From assembly GCA_002298915.1 (NCBI GenBank), contig DBML01000029.1, forward strand, positions 86,583-150,582: a stretch of 64,000 nucleotides of DNA, read 5' to 3'. This document shows, in pieces, positions 36,442-47,095 of the stretch. Numbering within the stretch: the stretch's first letter is position 1; every line of letters begins with the position of its first letter. The position numbers were made by a program, and so were the translations under genes. The notes under the pieces were generated by a model. It did no database searches, had not been told where the DNA came from, and worked only from the letters and a program-made list of their open reading frames with translations. The DNA comes from Clostridium sp. UBA699. GTDB lineage: Bacteria > Bacillota > Clostridia > Clostridiales > Clostridiaceae.

Positions 36442-37860
36442 TTATTTGCTCAGTGCAGCCTGCATAACCTGCGCTGCTATCTTTGCGGCATTGCTTCCGC
36501 CGGTTCCGCCGTTCTCGACGATCACTGCCACAGCCACCTGTGGGTTGCCGTAAGGAGCGAAGCCTATGAACCAGGAATGAGGCTCCGAGCCCTCCTGGTT
36601 GTCCGCCGTGCCTGTCTTACCGCATACCTCGATGCCCGGCAGAGCTGCGTTCGTCCCTGTGCCGTCTGTAACGACTGCACGCATGAAGTCCTTCAGCGTC
36701 GACGCAGTGCCAGGAGAGATGACCTGCCTAATCTGCTGAGGCTTGATGGTCTTAAGCGTGTCTCCGCTGCTGCTGAGAACGCTGCTGACGATGTACGGCC
36801 TCATCATTACTCCGTTGTTTGCAACCGTGCTGGCCACGAGAGCCATCTCCATCGGCGTCGCAAGCACTTCGGCCTGCCCTATGGCGCTCTGGGCTATGTT
36901 CCCCTTCTCGAACAGGTTGTAGGAAGGGAACTGGCTGTTTTCAATTGTAACGCCGTCAGCAGGAGTGTCCGCGTTGAAGTTGAACGCTTCCGCTGTTTTC
37001 TTCAGCTTGCTGTTGCCCAGCTCCATACCCAGCGTGCCGAAAACGACGTTGCTGGAGTGCATGAACGCCTGCTCGAAGGTGAGCGTGCCGAGGACCTCTC
37101 CGTTGTAGTTGCTCAGCGATTCGCTGTCGTTGAAAACGATCTTTCCGTTGTCCTCGAAGGTCCTGTCCATGATTCCAGAGATATTGTCTATAGCGCTTGC
37201 AGCCGTTATGACCTTGAATGTGGAGCCGGGAGGATAAAGCCCCGCGGTCGCCCTGTTGATCAGAGGCATGCTCTTGTTCGAGTTTATGCTCTCCCAGTTC
37301 TCGTCGAGGCTGTTCGGGTCGAAGGACGGTTTCGACACCATTGCGAGTATCTCTCCCGTCTGCGGATTAAGCACGACCACGGCCCCCTTGTTGCTGCCCA
37401 GAAGGTCGTAAGCCTTCTTCTGGACGCTGTAATCAAGGGTCGTCTGTATGCTGTTTCCGACCTTGTCCGGGATCTCGCCCCTGTACTTTATGAAGTTCAG
37501 TATGTCGTCCTTCACGCTTGAATAGATCAGCTCGCTGTCGTACTTCCTCTCGAGCCCCGTTATCCCGTATTTTATGTCGACGTAGCCCAGCGCATGCACG
37601 AACAGCGCACCGTAGGTGTATGTCCTGGTCTGCGTGTCCGCATCAACCTTCTCGCTCTCCGTAAGAGCCTTCATGTCCCTGTCGTAGATCGTCCCCCTCA
37701 GCACCTCGTTCCTCTGTACCCAGAGCCTCTTGTTGCTGGCGTTGTTCACTATCCTAGGTCCCACAAACACCTCGAAGTAAGTCATGTAGGAGATAACCCC
37801 TATGAACAGCACGAGAAAGATTATGAGGACCGTTTTTATGTTCTTCGTAATATCGTTCAT
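36442..37860 (-). CDS. Class B penicillin-binding protein (PbpA/PBP2-like)
   Basis: A 472-residue single-pass membrane transpeptidase with a short N-terminal membrane helix (about residues 10-30), a dimerisation domain (about 45-150) and the transpeptidase domain. The catalytic tetrads are SxxK in PPGSTFKVITA (about 211-221), SSN in MHSSNVVFG (about 268-276) and KTG in CGKTGTADN (about 411-419). It lacks a PASTA tail. It is encoded directly after the FtsW/RodA-family polymerase, and the two probably work as a glycan polymerase/cross-linking pair. With the FHA gene upstream, the order matches the fha-rodA-pbpA arrangement of Actinobacteria. Confidence 0.9.
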   Translation of the reverse strand: MNDITKNIKTVLIIFLVLFIGVISYMTYFEVFVGPRIVNNASNKRLWVQRNEVLRGTIYDRDMKALTESEKVDADTQTRTYTYGALFVHALGYVDIKYGITGLERKYDSELIYSSVKDDILNFIKYRGEIPDKVGNSIQTTLDYSVQKKAYDLLGSNKGAVVVLNPQTGEILAMVSKPSFDPNSLDENWESINSNKSMPLINRATAGLYPPGSTFKVITAASAIDNISGIMDRTFEDNGKIVFNDSESLSNYNGEVLGTLTFEQAFMHSSNVVFGTLGMELGNSKLKKTAEAFNFNADTPADGVTIENSQFPSYNLFEKGNIAQSAIGQAEVLATPMEMALVASTVANNGVMMRPYIVSSVLSSSGDTLKTIKPQQIRQVISPGTASTLKDFMRAVVTDGTGTNAALPGIEVCGKTGTADNQEGSEPHSWFIGFAPYGNPQVAVAVIVENGGTGGSNAAKIAAQVMQAALSK

Positions 37861-37861
37861 G

Positions 37862-39085
37862 TTATCTGCGCCCCTCCTCTGAAATCTTCTGGATTATTCC
37901 AAGAGCAAGGAACGTTATCAGCATTGATGTTCCGCCGTAGCTGACAAGCGGCATAGTTATTCCCGTGAGAGGTATCATGTTTATGACGCCGCCGACGATT
38001 ACTATAACCTGGCTCGCTATCATGGAGCTGAATCCCACCGCTAGAAGCCTCGAGAAGTTGTCCTCAGCGTATATGGCCGCCCTCATGCACCTGTAGAAGA
38101 GCAGGAAGTAGATTATTATGAGAGCGAAGCCCGTGAGCACACCGAGCTCCTCGCAGATCGCAGCGAATATGAAGTCGCTGGTGTTGATGGGCACGTATTC
38201 GGGGTGCCCAAGCCCCAGGCCTGTCCCTGTCAGTCCTCCGCTGGCTATGGAGAACATGGACTGCACCACCTGGTAGCTCTGGTTGTTCGCGTACGGCCAT
38301 GGGTTGCGCCATATCATTACCCTCAGCTTAACATGGTCGAAGAGCAGGTAGCTGATAAACGCTCCTGCTCCAAAAAGTCCGAAGCATGTCAGCACATACT
38401 TCATCTTCGACGTGGCAATATACAGCATCGTCACAGAGATGCCGAAGAATATGAGCGCCGAACCAAGGTCCTTCTGGAGCACCATGAACCCGAGGCTTAC
38501 CATAACAACGGCCGCCGGCTCTATCAGCTCCCTGAAGCTGTTCCTGTAGTCCTTGAGCGCGGAGGCAAGGTATGCAACAAAAAACAGCTTCCCGAATTCG
38601 GAAGGCTGGAAGCTGAAGCCCCCTATTACGACCCAGTTCTTAGACCCGTTGATCTCTGTGCCTATGATCATCGCCATACCCATGAAAAGGAGCGTGCCGG
38701 CAAGGAAGAGGTATCTCAGGTTTCTGAACCTTTTCAGGTCCGGAAGTATAACAACGGTTAGTATGAAGCCGGTTACGCTCACGGCAAACCAGATGATCTG
38801 CTTGATAGAGGACAATGTGTTAAGCCTGTATATCATAACTATGCCTATGACCGAGAGGACGCTTGCAAATATGAATATGTGCTTGTCCCCCTCGGGGAAA
38901 TACTTCCTTATGACGAAATATGAAAATATTATCATGACGCAGGTCACCGCGCCCATGATAAGAGCCTGGGCATCCAGCGGCTTCTTGATCAGCGTTAGAT
39001 TAAGGAAACATACGATGCACAGCAGATAAATGTATTTAAGAAGCTTTTTTTCATCTCTGTCTGCTCCCAATGATTTCACCACCAA
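37862..39085 (-). CDS. FtsW/RodA/SpoVE-family peptidoglycan glycosyltransferase
   Basis: About 405 residues with ten membrane helices. SEDS-family motifs: GSKNWVVIGGFSFQPSEFGKL (about residues 145-165, quoted in part), KDLGSALIFFGI (about 204-215), and the C-terminal MIPLTGITMPLVSYGGTSML (about 366-385). SEDS proteins polymerise glycan strands from lipid II. Start codon uncertain: the frame opens at a TTG at 39085, while GGTGGTGA could serve a TTG five codons later. Whether it acts in septation or elongation cannot be decided; the partner PBP follows by one base. Confidence 0.88.
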   Translation of the reverse strand: MVVKSLGADRDEKKLLKYIYLLCIVCFLNLTLIKKPLDAQALIMGAVTCVMIIFSYFVIRKYFPEGDKHIFIFASVLSVIGIVMIYRLNTLSSIKQIIWFAVSVTGFILTVVILPDLKRFRNLRYLFLAGTLLFMGMAMIIGTEINGSKNWVVIGGFSFQPSEFGKLFFVAYLASALKDYRNSFRELIEPAAVVMVSLGFMVLQKDLGSALIFFGISVTMLYIATSKMKYVLTCFGLFGAGAFISYLLFDHVKLRVMIWRNPWPYANNQSYQVVQSMFSIASGGLTGTGLGLGHPEYVPINTSDFIFAAICEELGVLTGFALIIIYFLLFYRCMRAAIYAEDNFSRLLAVGFSSMIASQVIVIVGGVINMIPLTGITMPLVSYGGTSMLITFLALGIIQKISEEGRR

Positions 39086-39088
39086 TAA

Positions 39089-39520
39089 TTAAATAAATCT
39101 GAACGAAACGCTCCCTATGGAAATCTCGTCGCCTGATGCGAGAAAAGCCTTGCCTAGAAGCCTCTCCCCGTTGAGTATTGTTCCGTTTGTGCTCTCAAGG
39201 TCCTCAAGTATGCATTCCTCATCCTTCATGAATATCCTCGCATGGTAGCTGGATGCATAGGGGTCGTTAAGCACGAGCAGGTTGTCCGGCTTCCTTCCAA
39301 TTGTGAGGACGCCCTTCACCGGAATTACCGCGCCTCTCCTGAGGTTCTCGCTGTTTCCCGGATTGAGGATCTCGAGACCGTAAGTCTTTATCTGGCTTTT
39401 TCTCTCTTTCCCTCCGCCCTTCACGTCTTTGTACATTATTCTGAGGGCAGTAAAAATAATAATATAGATTATAGCGATAATAACCAGCTTGAAAATCAAG
39501 CTCAAATTGGCCAAGTCCAT
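39089..39520 (-). CDS. Membrane-anchored FHA-domain protein
   Basis: Start set at MDLANLSLIFK after AAGGTGATTGGAA. The protein (143 residues) has one N-terminal membrane helix (about residues 8-28), a basic linker (KGGGKERKSQ) and an FHA domain (about 55-140) with LTIGRKPDNLLVLNDPYASS and ESTNGTILNGERL; the phosphothreonine-binding Arg, Ser and Asn are present. FHA proteins in this position (FhaB/FipA in Mycobacterium) recruit wall-synthesis proteins after Ser/Thr phosphorylation. First gene of the fha-SEDS-PBP operon. Confidence 0.88.
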   Translation of the reverse strand: MDLANLSLIFKLVIIAIIYIIIFTALRIMYKDVKGGGKERKSQIKTYGLEILNPGNSENLRRGAVIPVKGVLTIGRKPDNLLVLNDPYASSYHARIFMKDEECILEDLESTNGTILNGERLLGKAFLASGDEISIGSVSFRFI

Positions 39521-39549
39521 TTCCAATCACCTTCTTATTATTGAGTAAA

Positions 39550-39584
39550 GGCCGGCATATAAGTAGTCTACATGCATGCCGGCC
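39550..39584 (-). terminator. Terminator after uvrA
   Basis: Stem GGCCGGCAT/ATGCCGGCC with a 17-base loop, followed on the minus strand by TTTACTC. The T-run is short, so its strength is uncertain. Confidence 0.6.
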
Positions 39585-39592
39585 ACTATAAA

Positions 39593-42415
39593 TTATAACA
39601 TCTTTTTCAGGTATTGTCCCGTGTAGGAGCCTTTAATTTTGATGATTTCCTCAGGCGTGCCGAGCGCAACTATCTCCCCGCCCTTGTCGCCGCCTTCCGG
39701 CCCCAGATCTATGATGTAGTCGGCGTTCTTTATGACGTCCAGGTTGTGCTCTATGACAACCACTGTGTTGCCCGTGTCCACGATCCTCTGGATGATCTCG
39801 ATCAGCCTCTTCACATCGTCGATGTGGAGACCAGTCGTCGGTTCGTCAAGGATGTAGAGAGTCTTGCCGGTGCTCCTCCTGGACAGCTCATAGGCCAGCT
39901 TGATCCTCTGGGCCTCTCCCCCCGAAAGCTGGGTCGAAGGCTGTCCGAGCCTGACGTATCCGAGACCGACGTCCATGAGGGTCTGAAGCTTGTTCTTTAT
40001 CCTCGGGAGGTTCTCGAAAAACGCCAGCGCCTCCTCAACAGTCATGTTGAGGACGTCGTCGATGTTCTTGCCTTTGTACCTGACTTCGAGGGTCTCCCTG
40101 TTGTACCTTCTGCCCTTGCAGACCTCGCAGGGCACGTAAACGTCGGACAGGAACTGCATCTCTATCTTTATGATGCCGTCGCCGCTGCAGGCCTCGCACC
40201 TTCCTCCCTTGACGTTGAAGCTGAACCTACCCGGCTTGTAGCCCCTTATCTTGGCCTCCGTAGTGTTAGCGAAGACCTCCCTTATTATGTCGAACACGCC
40301 TGTGTAGGTTGCCGGGTTCGACCTCGGAGTCCTGCCGATCGGGCTCTGGTCTATGTTTATTATCTTGTCTATGTTTTCGGTCCCCGTTATCTCCCTGTGC
40401 CAGCCTGGGATGTCCCTCGACTTGTTGACAGCCTTGTTGAGGCCCTTGTAAAGTATCTCGTTCACAAGGGTGCTCTTTCCCGAGCCCGAGACTCCCGTAA
40501 CGCAGGTGAATACCCCCAGCGGGAAATTCACGTCAATGCCCTTCAGGTTGTTCTCTGCTGCTTCAGTGACCGATATGAACCTTCCGGCGGGCTCGCGCCT
40601 TGCGGACGGCACCGGTATGCCCTTCCTGCCGCTCAGGTACTGCCCTGTGATAGATTTCTCGCAGGCTATGATGTCCTCGAGGGTTCCTGCCGCGACGATC
40701 TCTCCGCCGTGCTCCCCCGCACCAGGGCCGATGTCGACTATGAAATCTGCTTCCCTCATGGTGTCCTCGTCGTGCTCGACGACTATGAGTGTGTTCCCTA
40801 TGTCCCTGAGGTTCTTGAGCGCATGTATCAGCTTGTCGTTGTCCCTCTGGTGCAGGCCTATGCTCGGCTCGTCCAGGATGTAAAGCACGCCCACGAGGCT
40901 CGAACCGATCTGCGTCGCGAGCCTTATCCTCTGGGACTCCCCTCCGGAAAGGGTTCCGGAATTCCTCCAAAGGTCAAGATAGTCCAGGCCAACGTTCATC
41001 AGGAAGCTCAGCCTTCCCTTTATCTCCTTCAGTATCTGCTCGCTTATCTTGCTGTCCTTCTCAGAGAATTGAAGGCCGGAGAAGAACTCGTACTCGTCCC
41101 TGATTGAGAGCTTGCACAGCTCCGCTATGTTGAGGCCTCCAACTGTCACCGCAAGCACCTCTGGCCTCAGCCTGTCGCCGCTGCATTCCGGGCACGGGTT
41201 GTCGCTCATGTAGCCCTCTATCTCGCTCTTCATGTAGTTCGACGAGGTCTCCCTGTACCTCCTCTTGAGGTTGTTGACAACCCCTTCGAACGCATGGTTG
41301 AACTCCATCGTGCCGTGCTCCCTGGTGTACTTTACCTTTATCTTGTCGCCCTTGATCCCGTAGAGCAGGATATCCACAACATGTGGGTCAAGCTTCTCCA
41401 CAGGCGTGTCAAGCCTGAACTTGTACTCCTTCTCCAGCGCCTTCAGGATGCTGTGCGTCCAGGAATCTTCCCGCAGCATGCCGCTGCCCCAGGGTGCGAT
41501 TGCCCCTTCGAGGATGCTCTTGCTCTTGTCGGGGATGACCAGGTCCGGATCTATCTCCAGCAGCGTCCCAAGCCCGTCGCAGGTGTTGCACTTTCCGAAG
41601 GGCGAGTTGAAGGAGAACATCCTCGGCGAAAGCTCTCCTATGCTGATGCCGCAGTCAGGGCAGGCAAATTGCTCGCTGAACATTATGTCCTCACCGTCTA
41701 TGACGTTGATGACGACGAGCCCCTCTGCCAGCTTGAGCGCGGCCTCTATGGACTCTGCCAGCCTCCCGGCTATCTCAGGCTTTATCACGAGCCTGTCGAC
41801 GACCGCCTCAATCGTGTGCTTTACGGTCTTTGAAAGCTTGATCTCCTCCTCCTGAAGGTCGTAGGTCCTTCCGTCGATCCTAACCCTTACGAATCCGCTC
41901 TTCTTGATGTTCTCGAGGACCTTGGCGTGCTCGCCTTTCTTGCCCCTTATGACTGGAGCGAGGACCTGTATTTTCGTCTTCTCCTCCATCTCGAGTATCC
42001 TGTCCACCATCTGGTCAACAGTCTGCTGGGCTATCTCCCTGCCGCACTTTGGGCAGTGCGGTTTTCCGACCTTGGAGTACAGCAGCCTAAGGTAGTCGTA
42101 GATTTCAGTTACTGTTCCCACTGTTGACCTCGGGTTCCTGCTGGTGGTCTTCTGGTCTATGGAAATTGCCGGGGAGAGGCCTTCGATGTATTCTACGTCC
42201 GGCTTATCCATCTGACCTAGGAACTGCCTTGCGTAGGCGGAAAGGGATTCCACGTAGCGCCTCTGCCCTTCAGCATAGATCGTGTCGAACGCCAGGGAAG
42301 ACTTCCCTGAGCCTGAGAGCCCTGTGAAAACGACGAACTTGTCCCTTGGTATTTCAAGGTCGACGTTCTTCAGGTTGTGTACCTTTGCCCCTTTTACTAT
42401 TATCTTATCCTTCAT
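39593..42415 (-). CDS. uvrA: UvrABC excinuclease subunit A
   Basis: A 940-residue ABC-type damage-recognition ATPase with two nucleotide-binding halves. Walker A sites are [13 protein letters not shown] (about residues 32-44) and [13 protein letters not shown] (about 640-652). Signature motifs are [15 protein letters not shown] (about 486) and [15 protein letters not shown] (about 829). Zinc-finger cysteines are at [10 protein letters not shown]...CNTCDGLG and CEACSGDG...CEVCKGRRY. It loads UvrB onto damaged DNA. The start is three bases past the uvrB stop, with the ribosome site inside uvrB. Confidence 0.96.
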   Translation of the reverse strand: MKDKIIVKGAKVHNLKNVDLEIPRDKFVVFTGLSGSGKSSLAFDTIYAEGQRRYVESLSAYARQFLGQMDKPDVEYIEGLSPAISIDQKTTSRNPRSTVGTVTEIYDYLRLLYSKVGKPHCPKCGREIAQQTVDQMVDRILEMEEKTKIQVLAPVIRGKKGEHAKVLENIKKSGFVRVRIDGRTYDLQEEEIKLSKTVKHTIEAVVDRLVIKPEIAGRLAESIEAALKLAEGLVVINVIDGEDIMFSEQFACPDCGISIGELSPRMFSFNSPFGKCNTCDGLGTLLEIDPDLVIPDKSKSILEGAIAPWGSGMLREDSWTHSILKALEKEYKFRLDTPVEKLDPHVVDILLYGIKGDKIKVKYTREHGTMEFNHAFEGVVNNLKRRYRETSSNYMKSEIEGYMSDNPCPECSGDRLRPEVLAVTVGGLNIAELCKLSIRDEYEFFSGLQFSEKDSKISEQILKEIKGRLSFLMNVGLDYLDLWRNSGTLSGGESQRIRLATQIGSSLVGVLYILDEPSIGLHQRDNDKLIHALKNLRDIGNTLIVVEHDEDTMREADFIVDIGPGAGEHGGEIVAAGTLEDIIACEKSITGQYLSGRKGIPVPSARREPAGRFISVTEAAENNLKGIDVNFPLGVFTCVTGVSGSGKSTLVNEILYKGLNKAVNKSRDIPGWHREITGTENIDKIINIDQSPIGRTPRSNPATYTGVFDIIREVFANTTEAKIRGYKPGRFSFNVKGGRCEACSGDGIIKIEMQFLSDVYVPCEVCKGRRYNRETLEVRYKGKNIDDVLNMTVEEALAFFENLPRIKNKLQTLMDVGLGYVRLGQPSTQLSGGEAQRIKLAYELSRRSTGKTLYILDEPTTGLHIDDVKRLIEIIQRIVDTGNTVVVIEHNLDVIKNADYIIDLGPEGGDKGGEIVALGTPEEIIKIKGSYTGQYLKKML

Positions 42416-42418
42416 AAT

Positions 42419-44398
42419 CTATCTATCCTTTTGCTTCTTTAATTTGAATATGAGGTCCCTCAGGTAGGCCGCCTGTTCGAACTGCAGGTCCTTGGCGGCC
42501 TGCTTCATCTCGGCTTCGAGCATCTCTATCTGCTGCTCGGTCTTCTCCCTGCTGGCGCTGAAGGCTTCCTCAAGAGTGTCGTAGGAGCCCGACTGGTCCT
42601 CATATGTTACCTCGATCAGGTCCCTGATCTGCTTTATTATGGTCGTAGGGGTGATGCCGTTCCTCTCGTTGTACGACCTCTGGATTTTCCTTCTCCTGTT
42701 CGTCTCAGAGATGGCTTTCTCCATAGATTTAGTCATGTTGTCCGCGTACATGATTACCTGGCTCTCCGAGTTTCTTGCGGCCCTTCCTATCGTCTGGATG
42801 AGCGATCTCTCCGACCTCAGGAAGCCCTCCTTGTCGGCATCGAGGATAGCCACAAGGGCGACCTCTGGTATGTCGAGGCCTTCCCTGAGCAGGTTTATCC
42901 CCACCAGCACGTCGAACTCCCCTTTCCTGAGGTCCCTTATTATCTTCATCCTTTCCATGGTGTCTATGTCCGAATGGAGGTACCGTGTCCTGATGTTCAT
43001 CTCCTTGAAGTATTCCGTCAGGTCCTCCGCCATCTTCTTCGTAAGCGTGGTGACGAGAACCCTGAAGCCCTTCTCGACCGTCTCCCTTATCTTGGAGTGC
43101 AGGTCGTCTATCTGCCCTTTCACCGGCAGCACCTTTATCTCAGGATCCAGAAGCCCTGTCGGCCTTATGATCTGTTCAGTGACGTTTTTTGACAGCCCCA
43201 GCTCATAATCGGCAGGTGTTGCGCTGACGAAAACCACCTGCTTGAGCTTCTCTTCGAATTCGGCGAACTTGAGCGGCCTGTTGTCGTATGCAGCCGGAAG
43301 CCTGAAGCCGTATTCGACGAGGGAGTCCTTCCTGGACTTGTCGCCGGCGTACATCGCCCTGACCTGCGGTATAGTGGCATGGCTCTCGTCTATGAAAAGC
43401 AGGAAGTCGTCCGGAAAATAGTCCATCAGCGTCTGCGGAGGTGTCCCGGGTGCCCTTCCGTCCAGTATCCTTGAGTAGTTCTCGATCCCGCTGCAGTAGC
43501 CTACCTCCCTGATCATCTCTATGTCGAAGTTCGTCCTCTGCTTAAGCCTCTGCGCCTCGAGCAGCTTGTCCTGGGAGGTCAGCTCGTTGAGCCTCAGCTC
43601 CAGCTCTTGCTCTATCTTCCTGATCGCCACCTCGAGCCTGTCCCTGGAGGTCGCGAAGTGCGACGCAGGGAATATCTGCACGTGCTTCAGGTTCTTCAAT
43701 ATCTCTCCCGTGAGCACGTCTATCTCCCGTATCTTCTCTATCTCGTCCCCGAAGAACTCTATTCGCACCGCGGTGCTCGTAGAGGATGCCGGGAATATGT
43801 CCAGTATGTCTCCCCTCACCCTGAAGGTTGATCTTACGAAGTTTATCTCGTTCCTCTCGTACTGTATCTCTACCAGCTTCCTGATTATCTCGTCCCTGCT
43901 CTTCTCCATGCCCTCCCTGAGTGATATGGACAGCTTGCCGTACTCCTCAGGATTACCGAGCCCATAGATGCAGGAAACCGATGCCACTATCACGACGTCC
44001 CTCCTCTCGAAAAGGGCTGCCGTGGCGCTGTGCCTCAGCTTGTCTATCTCGTCGTTTATGGAGGAATCCTTTTCGATGTAGGTGTCGGTCTGGGGCACGT
44101 ACGCCTCAGGCTGGTAGTAGTCGTAGTAGGATACGAAGTATTCAACGCTGTTCTCAGGGAAGAACTCCCTGAACTCAGAGCAGAGCTGCGCCGCCAGGGT
44201 CTTGTTGTGGGCAAGCACGAGGGTAGGCTTCTTGACCCTCTCTATTATGTTTGCCATTGTGAAGGTTTTTCCCGATCCTGTGACGCCCATGAGCGTCTGG
44301 AACTTCTCCCCCTTTTCAATACCCTCCGCTATGCTTTTAATTGCTGACGGCTGGTCGCCGGTCGGCTTGAAGTTTGAATGAATCTTAAATTCTCCCAT
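42419..44398 (-). CDS. uvrB: UvrABC excinuclease subunit B
   Basis: A 659-residue helicase-like protein that verifies DNA damage and recruits UvrC. Walker [16 protein letters not shown] (about residues 38-52), the beta-hairpin region [12 protein letters not shown] (about 91-102), Walker B FIDESH (about 336-341), helicase motif [11 protein letters not shown] (about 535-543) and a C-terminal UVR domain (about 620-655: [21 protein letters not shown] in part). The start directly abuts the stop of the PDZ-protein gene. Confidence 0.96.
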   Translation of the reverse strand: MGEFKIHSNFKPTGDQPSAIKSIAEGIEKGEKFQTLMGVTGSGKTFTMANIIERVKKPTLVLAHNKTLAAQLCSEFREFFPENSVEYFVSYYDYYQPEAYVPQTDTYIEKDSSINDEIDKLRHSATAALFERRDVVIVASVSCIYGLGNPEEYGKLSISLREGMEKSRDEIIRKLVEIQYERNEINFVRSTFRVRGDILDIFPASSTSTAVRIEFFGDEIEKIREIDVLTGEILKNLKHVQIFPASHFATSRDRLEVAIRKIEQELELRLNELTSQDKLLEAQRLKQRTNFDIEMIREVGYCSGIENYSRILDGRAPGTPPQTLMDYFPDDFLLFIDESHATIPQVRAMYAGDKSRKDSLVEYGFRLPAAYDNRPLKFAEFEEKLKQVVFVSATPADYELGLSKNVTEQIIRPTGLLDPEIKVLPVKGQIDDLHSKIRETVEKGFRVLVTTLTKKMAEDLTEYFKEMNIRTRYLHSDIDTMERMKIIRDLRKGEFDVLVGINLLREGLDIPEVALVAILDADKEGFLRSERSLIQTIGRAARNSESQVIMYADNMTKSMEKAISETNRRRKIQRSYNERNGITPTTIIKQIRDLIEVTYEDQSGSYDTLEEAFSASREKTEQQIEMLEAEMKQAAKDLQFEQAAYLRDLIFKLKKQKDR

Positions 44399-45688
44399 TT
44401 ATTTATCATTCTCCTTCCCCTTAATTTTATCTATTGTCCGGCTCAGGATGTTGTCATCAAAATTTATTATCATGTTGTTTTCAGGAACGCCCTGCGGCAC
44501 CAGCAGAAGCCCCAGCTGCTTATCCTTGAACATCTTGCCGTAGTTCAGCTGCTCGAGCTTGCCGTTCTCCCTTTTTATGCTGAGCCATATGAAGCTCGGG
44601 CCCTGCTGAAGCGCCTCAGTCAGCATCTTCTCGTTTTCTATGCTGCTGTCGTTTATCTTCATAAGCGTGTCCCCGCTCCTGATGCCCATTTCAGCAGCCG
44701 CAGATTCAGGGAGCACCTCGAGTACCATCATTCCGTTCGTGCTGACGTACTTCGCCTTGCCGTTCAGCTCTCGCCTCCTGTCCAGCTGTACCCAGCCCTC
44801 GTGTGCCGCAAGTGCAAGCGCCGGCAGTATGACCCTTATGAACGTGTTGTCTACCGCAGTCTGTGCAAGCGCGAAGAGCGCGATGCCGCAGGCTATCTTG
44901 AAAGCCCCCGTCTCCGCGGCCTTTCTCTGCCTGTTCCTGGTGAAGGTGATGGAATTGAAGCCCATCAGCCCGTACAGCGGTATTAGAACGACCAGTGCGT
45001 TCTGAAGGACATCGGCTGGCGTTGTCGACCTGATCAGAGGCCACCACTGCGGCATGGGCACGGAGGCCTGAGAAGCTGCCAGCGCAGGGTCGTGCAGCAT
45101 GAAGAACATCGAAACCGGAACGATCCAGTACCTCTGGAGTATGAACCCTCCCATGACCTTGCCTTCCCTGTTCGTGAAAACCGGTACGCTTCCCCTTTTC
45201 CCGTCCAGTATGATCAGTATGCCCTCAACCAGCAGGATGACCGAAACCATAGTCATCACGGCAGGAACGTCAAGCTTCAGGATGTTCCAGGCCTGCTGAC
45301 CTGTTGAAGCGGCAGCGTACCCCAGCACCAAGCTGAGTATGCACATGACCGCTCCTGTGTAAGCAATGCTTGCGAACCTCGGGTTGTAGAAAAGAAAAAG
45401 TATCGTCGCGAGGAATATCAGGTCAACCACGGAACCCTCGTCAAAAACCACGCCCAGATAGGACATTATCACGCTAGCAGCAAGCCCTGCGAATATGCCT
45501 ATGACAACCTGCGAGATGGTGAGGACGAAGGCCCTGTCAACACTCTGGCCCATAATCATCTTCTGAATAGCGGCTGTCTTTACATTTTTCCTGTGAAGTA
45601 TATAAGCCATTACAGCCAGCTGAAAAGCCCAGTAAGGTTCTGTCAGCGCGTAAGCTGCGGACTTGAGCGTGAAAACCAAAATGTCCAT
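44399..45688 (-). CDS. PDZ-domain membrane protein, MinJ-like
   Basis: A 429-residue protein with about eight membrane helices (residues 1-300) and a C-terminal PDZ domain (about 315-400: VLPESAAAEMGIRSGDTLMKI). It has no protease motif. In B. subtilis the order ftsE-ftsX-ctpB-swrA-minJ lies close to uvrB-uvrA, and MinJ is a polytopic PDZ protein that bridges DivIVA and MinCD at the poles. Synteny and architecture fit a MinJ-like topology factor. It could instead be a general PDZ scaffold, and I see no sequence hallmark that proves MinJ. Confidence 0.75.
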   Translation of the reverse strand: MDILVFTLKSAAYALTEPYWAFQLAVMAYILHRKNVKTAAIQKMIMGQSVDRAFVLTISQVVIGIFAGLAASVIMSYLGVVFDEGSVVDLIFLATILFLFYNPRFASIAYTGAVMCILSLVLGYAAASTGQQAWNILKLDVPAVMTMVSVILLVEGILIILDGKRGSVPVFTNREGKVMGGFILQRYWIVPVSMFFMLHDPALAASQASVPMPQWWPLIRSTTPADVLQNALVVLIPLYGLMGFNSITFTRNRQRKAAETGAFKIACGIALFALAQTAVDNTFIRVILPALALAAHEGWVQLDRRRELNGKAKYVSTNGMMVLEVLPESAAAEMGIRSGDTLMKINDSSIENEKMLTEALQQGPSFIWLSIKRENGKLEQLNYGKMFKDKQLGLLLVPQGVPENNMIINFDDNILSRTIDKIKGKENDK

Positions 45689-45713
45689 CGGTCAAATTTC
45701 TCCTCTTCAACTC

Positions 45714-46919
45714 TTATTGCAGCTTGCTTTTTATGATCTCAAGAGCCTTTGCAAGCTGAGGATCCTTGCTCCTGTCGTATGCCTGTGAGAGCAGGTCCTT
45801 AGGGTATTCAACCTCGACGTCAGGCTTTATCCCCGTCTTGTTGATGTTCTCGCCGTTCGGCGTGTAGTACTTCGATACCGTCACTTTGAGAGCTGTGCCG
45901 TCGCCGAGCTCAAGAACTGACTGAACGACTCCCTTGCCGTACGTCGTCGTACCCACGAGCGTTCCGAGCTTGTAGTCCCTTATAGCTCCCGCGAATATCT
46001 CGGAGGCGCTTGCAGATCCCTGGTCGGTTATAAGCACCAGAGGCAGCCCTGCATAATTTCCGCCTTCAGACCTGTATTTTTTCGTGTTGCCGTACTTGTC
46101 CACCGTTGACACCACGACCTGGTTCTTCTCTATGAAGTTGGAAGCCATGGCGACGCATTCGTTGAGCAGTCCTCCCGGGTTGCTGCGGAGGTCGATTATG
46201 AGAGCCTTCATGCCCTGGGCATTAAGCTCGTCAAGCTTTTTCCTGAAGTTGTCTGAAGTGTTGTCGTCGAACATCGACACCTCGATGAGCCCCACCTGCG
46301 AGTCCAGCATCTCGCCCTTGACCGTCTCAATGGTTATCACCGCCCTGGTGAGTGTCACCTCGAACTCACCCTTGCCTTCCCTGTAGAGGGTCAGCTTCAC
46401 CGTTGTGCCTGCCTCGCCCTTCATGAGGGATACTGCCTTCTCGAGCTCGCTTCCTGTTACCGAGGTTTCGTCCACCTTCTCTATTATATCGTTGGGGAGT
46501 ATGCCTGCATTTTTTGCTGGGGAGTTGTCGAAAGAGCCCACGACAATGATGTTGTCCCCGTCAGCCTTGACCTGCAGTCCTATCCCGCTGTAGTTACCTT
46601 CCGTCTGAGTATTGAAGTCCTCGTATTCCTGCTTGTTGAAATATACAGTATAAGGATCGTTGAGCGACGAAGTCATTCCTTTTATTGCGCCTTCAAGTAG
46701 CGCATCGTCGCTTATATCGCCGTCATAGTACTGGTCCAGCTGCTCCTTGATATAGAAAAGCTTCTGCCACTTCTGTGCCTGCTGAGATTCAGAAGCAGTG
46801 AGCACGCCGCTGTTTGCGCCAAGGAGGGAGCTTATAACCCCGCTGCCAAAATAGGTGCATATGTTTGTTGCCAATACTATAGCTATTGTTGCCGCTATCC
46901 ATTTCTTCCTAATGTCCAA
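45714..46919 (-). CDS. ctpA: C-terminal processing peptidase, S41 family
   Basis: About 401 residues: N-terminal membrane anchor (about 5-25), a substrate-gating PDZ domain (about 95-175: YSGIGLQVKADGDNIIV), and the tail-specific protease domain with LIDLRSNPGGLLNECVAMAS (about 243-262), the catalytic Ser in TDQGSASASEIFAGA (about 295-309) and its Lys in TYGKGVVQS (about 326-334). Exported serine protease that cuts substrates at their C-terminus, in B. subtilis (CtpB) a sporulation regulator. A TTG eight bases after AAGGGG fits the start better than the GTG nine bases earlier (46928). Precedes the PDZ protein gene. Confidence 0.92.
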   Translation of the reverse strand: MDIRKKWIAATIAIVLATNICTYFGSGVISSLLGANSGVLTASESQQAQKWQKLFYIKEQLDQYYDGDISDDALLEGAIKGMTSSLNDPYTVYFNKQEYEDFNTQTEGNYSGIGLQVKADGDNIIVVGSFDNSPAKNAGILPNDIIEKVDETSVTGSELEKAVSLMKGEAGTTVKLTLYREGKGEFEVTLTRAVITIETVKGEMLDSQVGLIEVSMFDDNTSDNFRKKLDELNAQGMKALIIDLRSNPGGLLNECVAMASNFIEKNQVVVSTVDKYGNTKKYRSEGGNYAGLPLVLITDQGSASASEIFAGAIRDYKLGTLVGTTTYGKGVVQSVLELGDGTALKVTVSKYYTPNGENINKTGIKPDVEVEYPKDLLSQAYDRSKDPQLAKALEIIKSKLQ

Positions 46920-47095
46920 TATTCCCACCCCTTATTAAACTTTTAATAATTATATCATTAACGAAAATAATCCGATACTCCCGCATTAAGCATATTATAC
47001 CACACTCCGAACAGGCGTTCTATCCTTTTCAAGCCGAACGGCAATAAAGGCGCAAACACCGTATTCCAAGATGCTTGACGCCTAAATGTTTGTTA

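Noticed and set aside
39593..41110. Long plus-strand frame opposite uvrA
   Set aside because: Shadow of uvrA; the minus-strand ABC ATPase motifs are complete.
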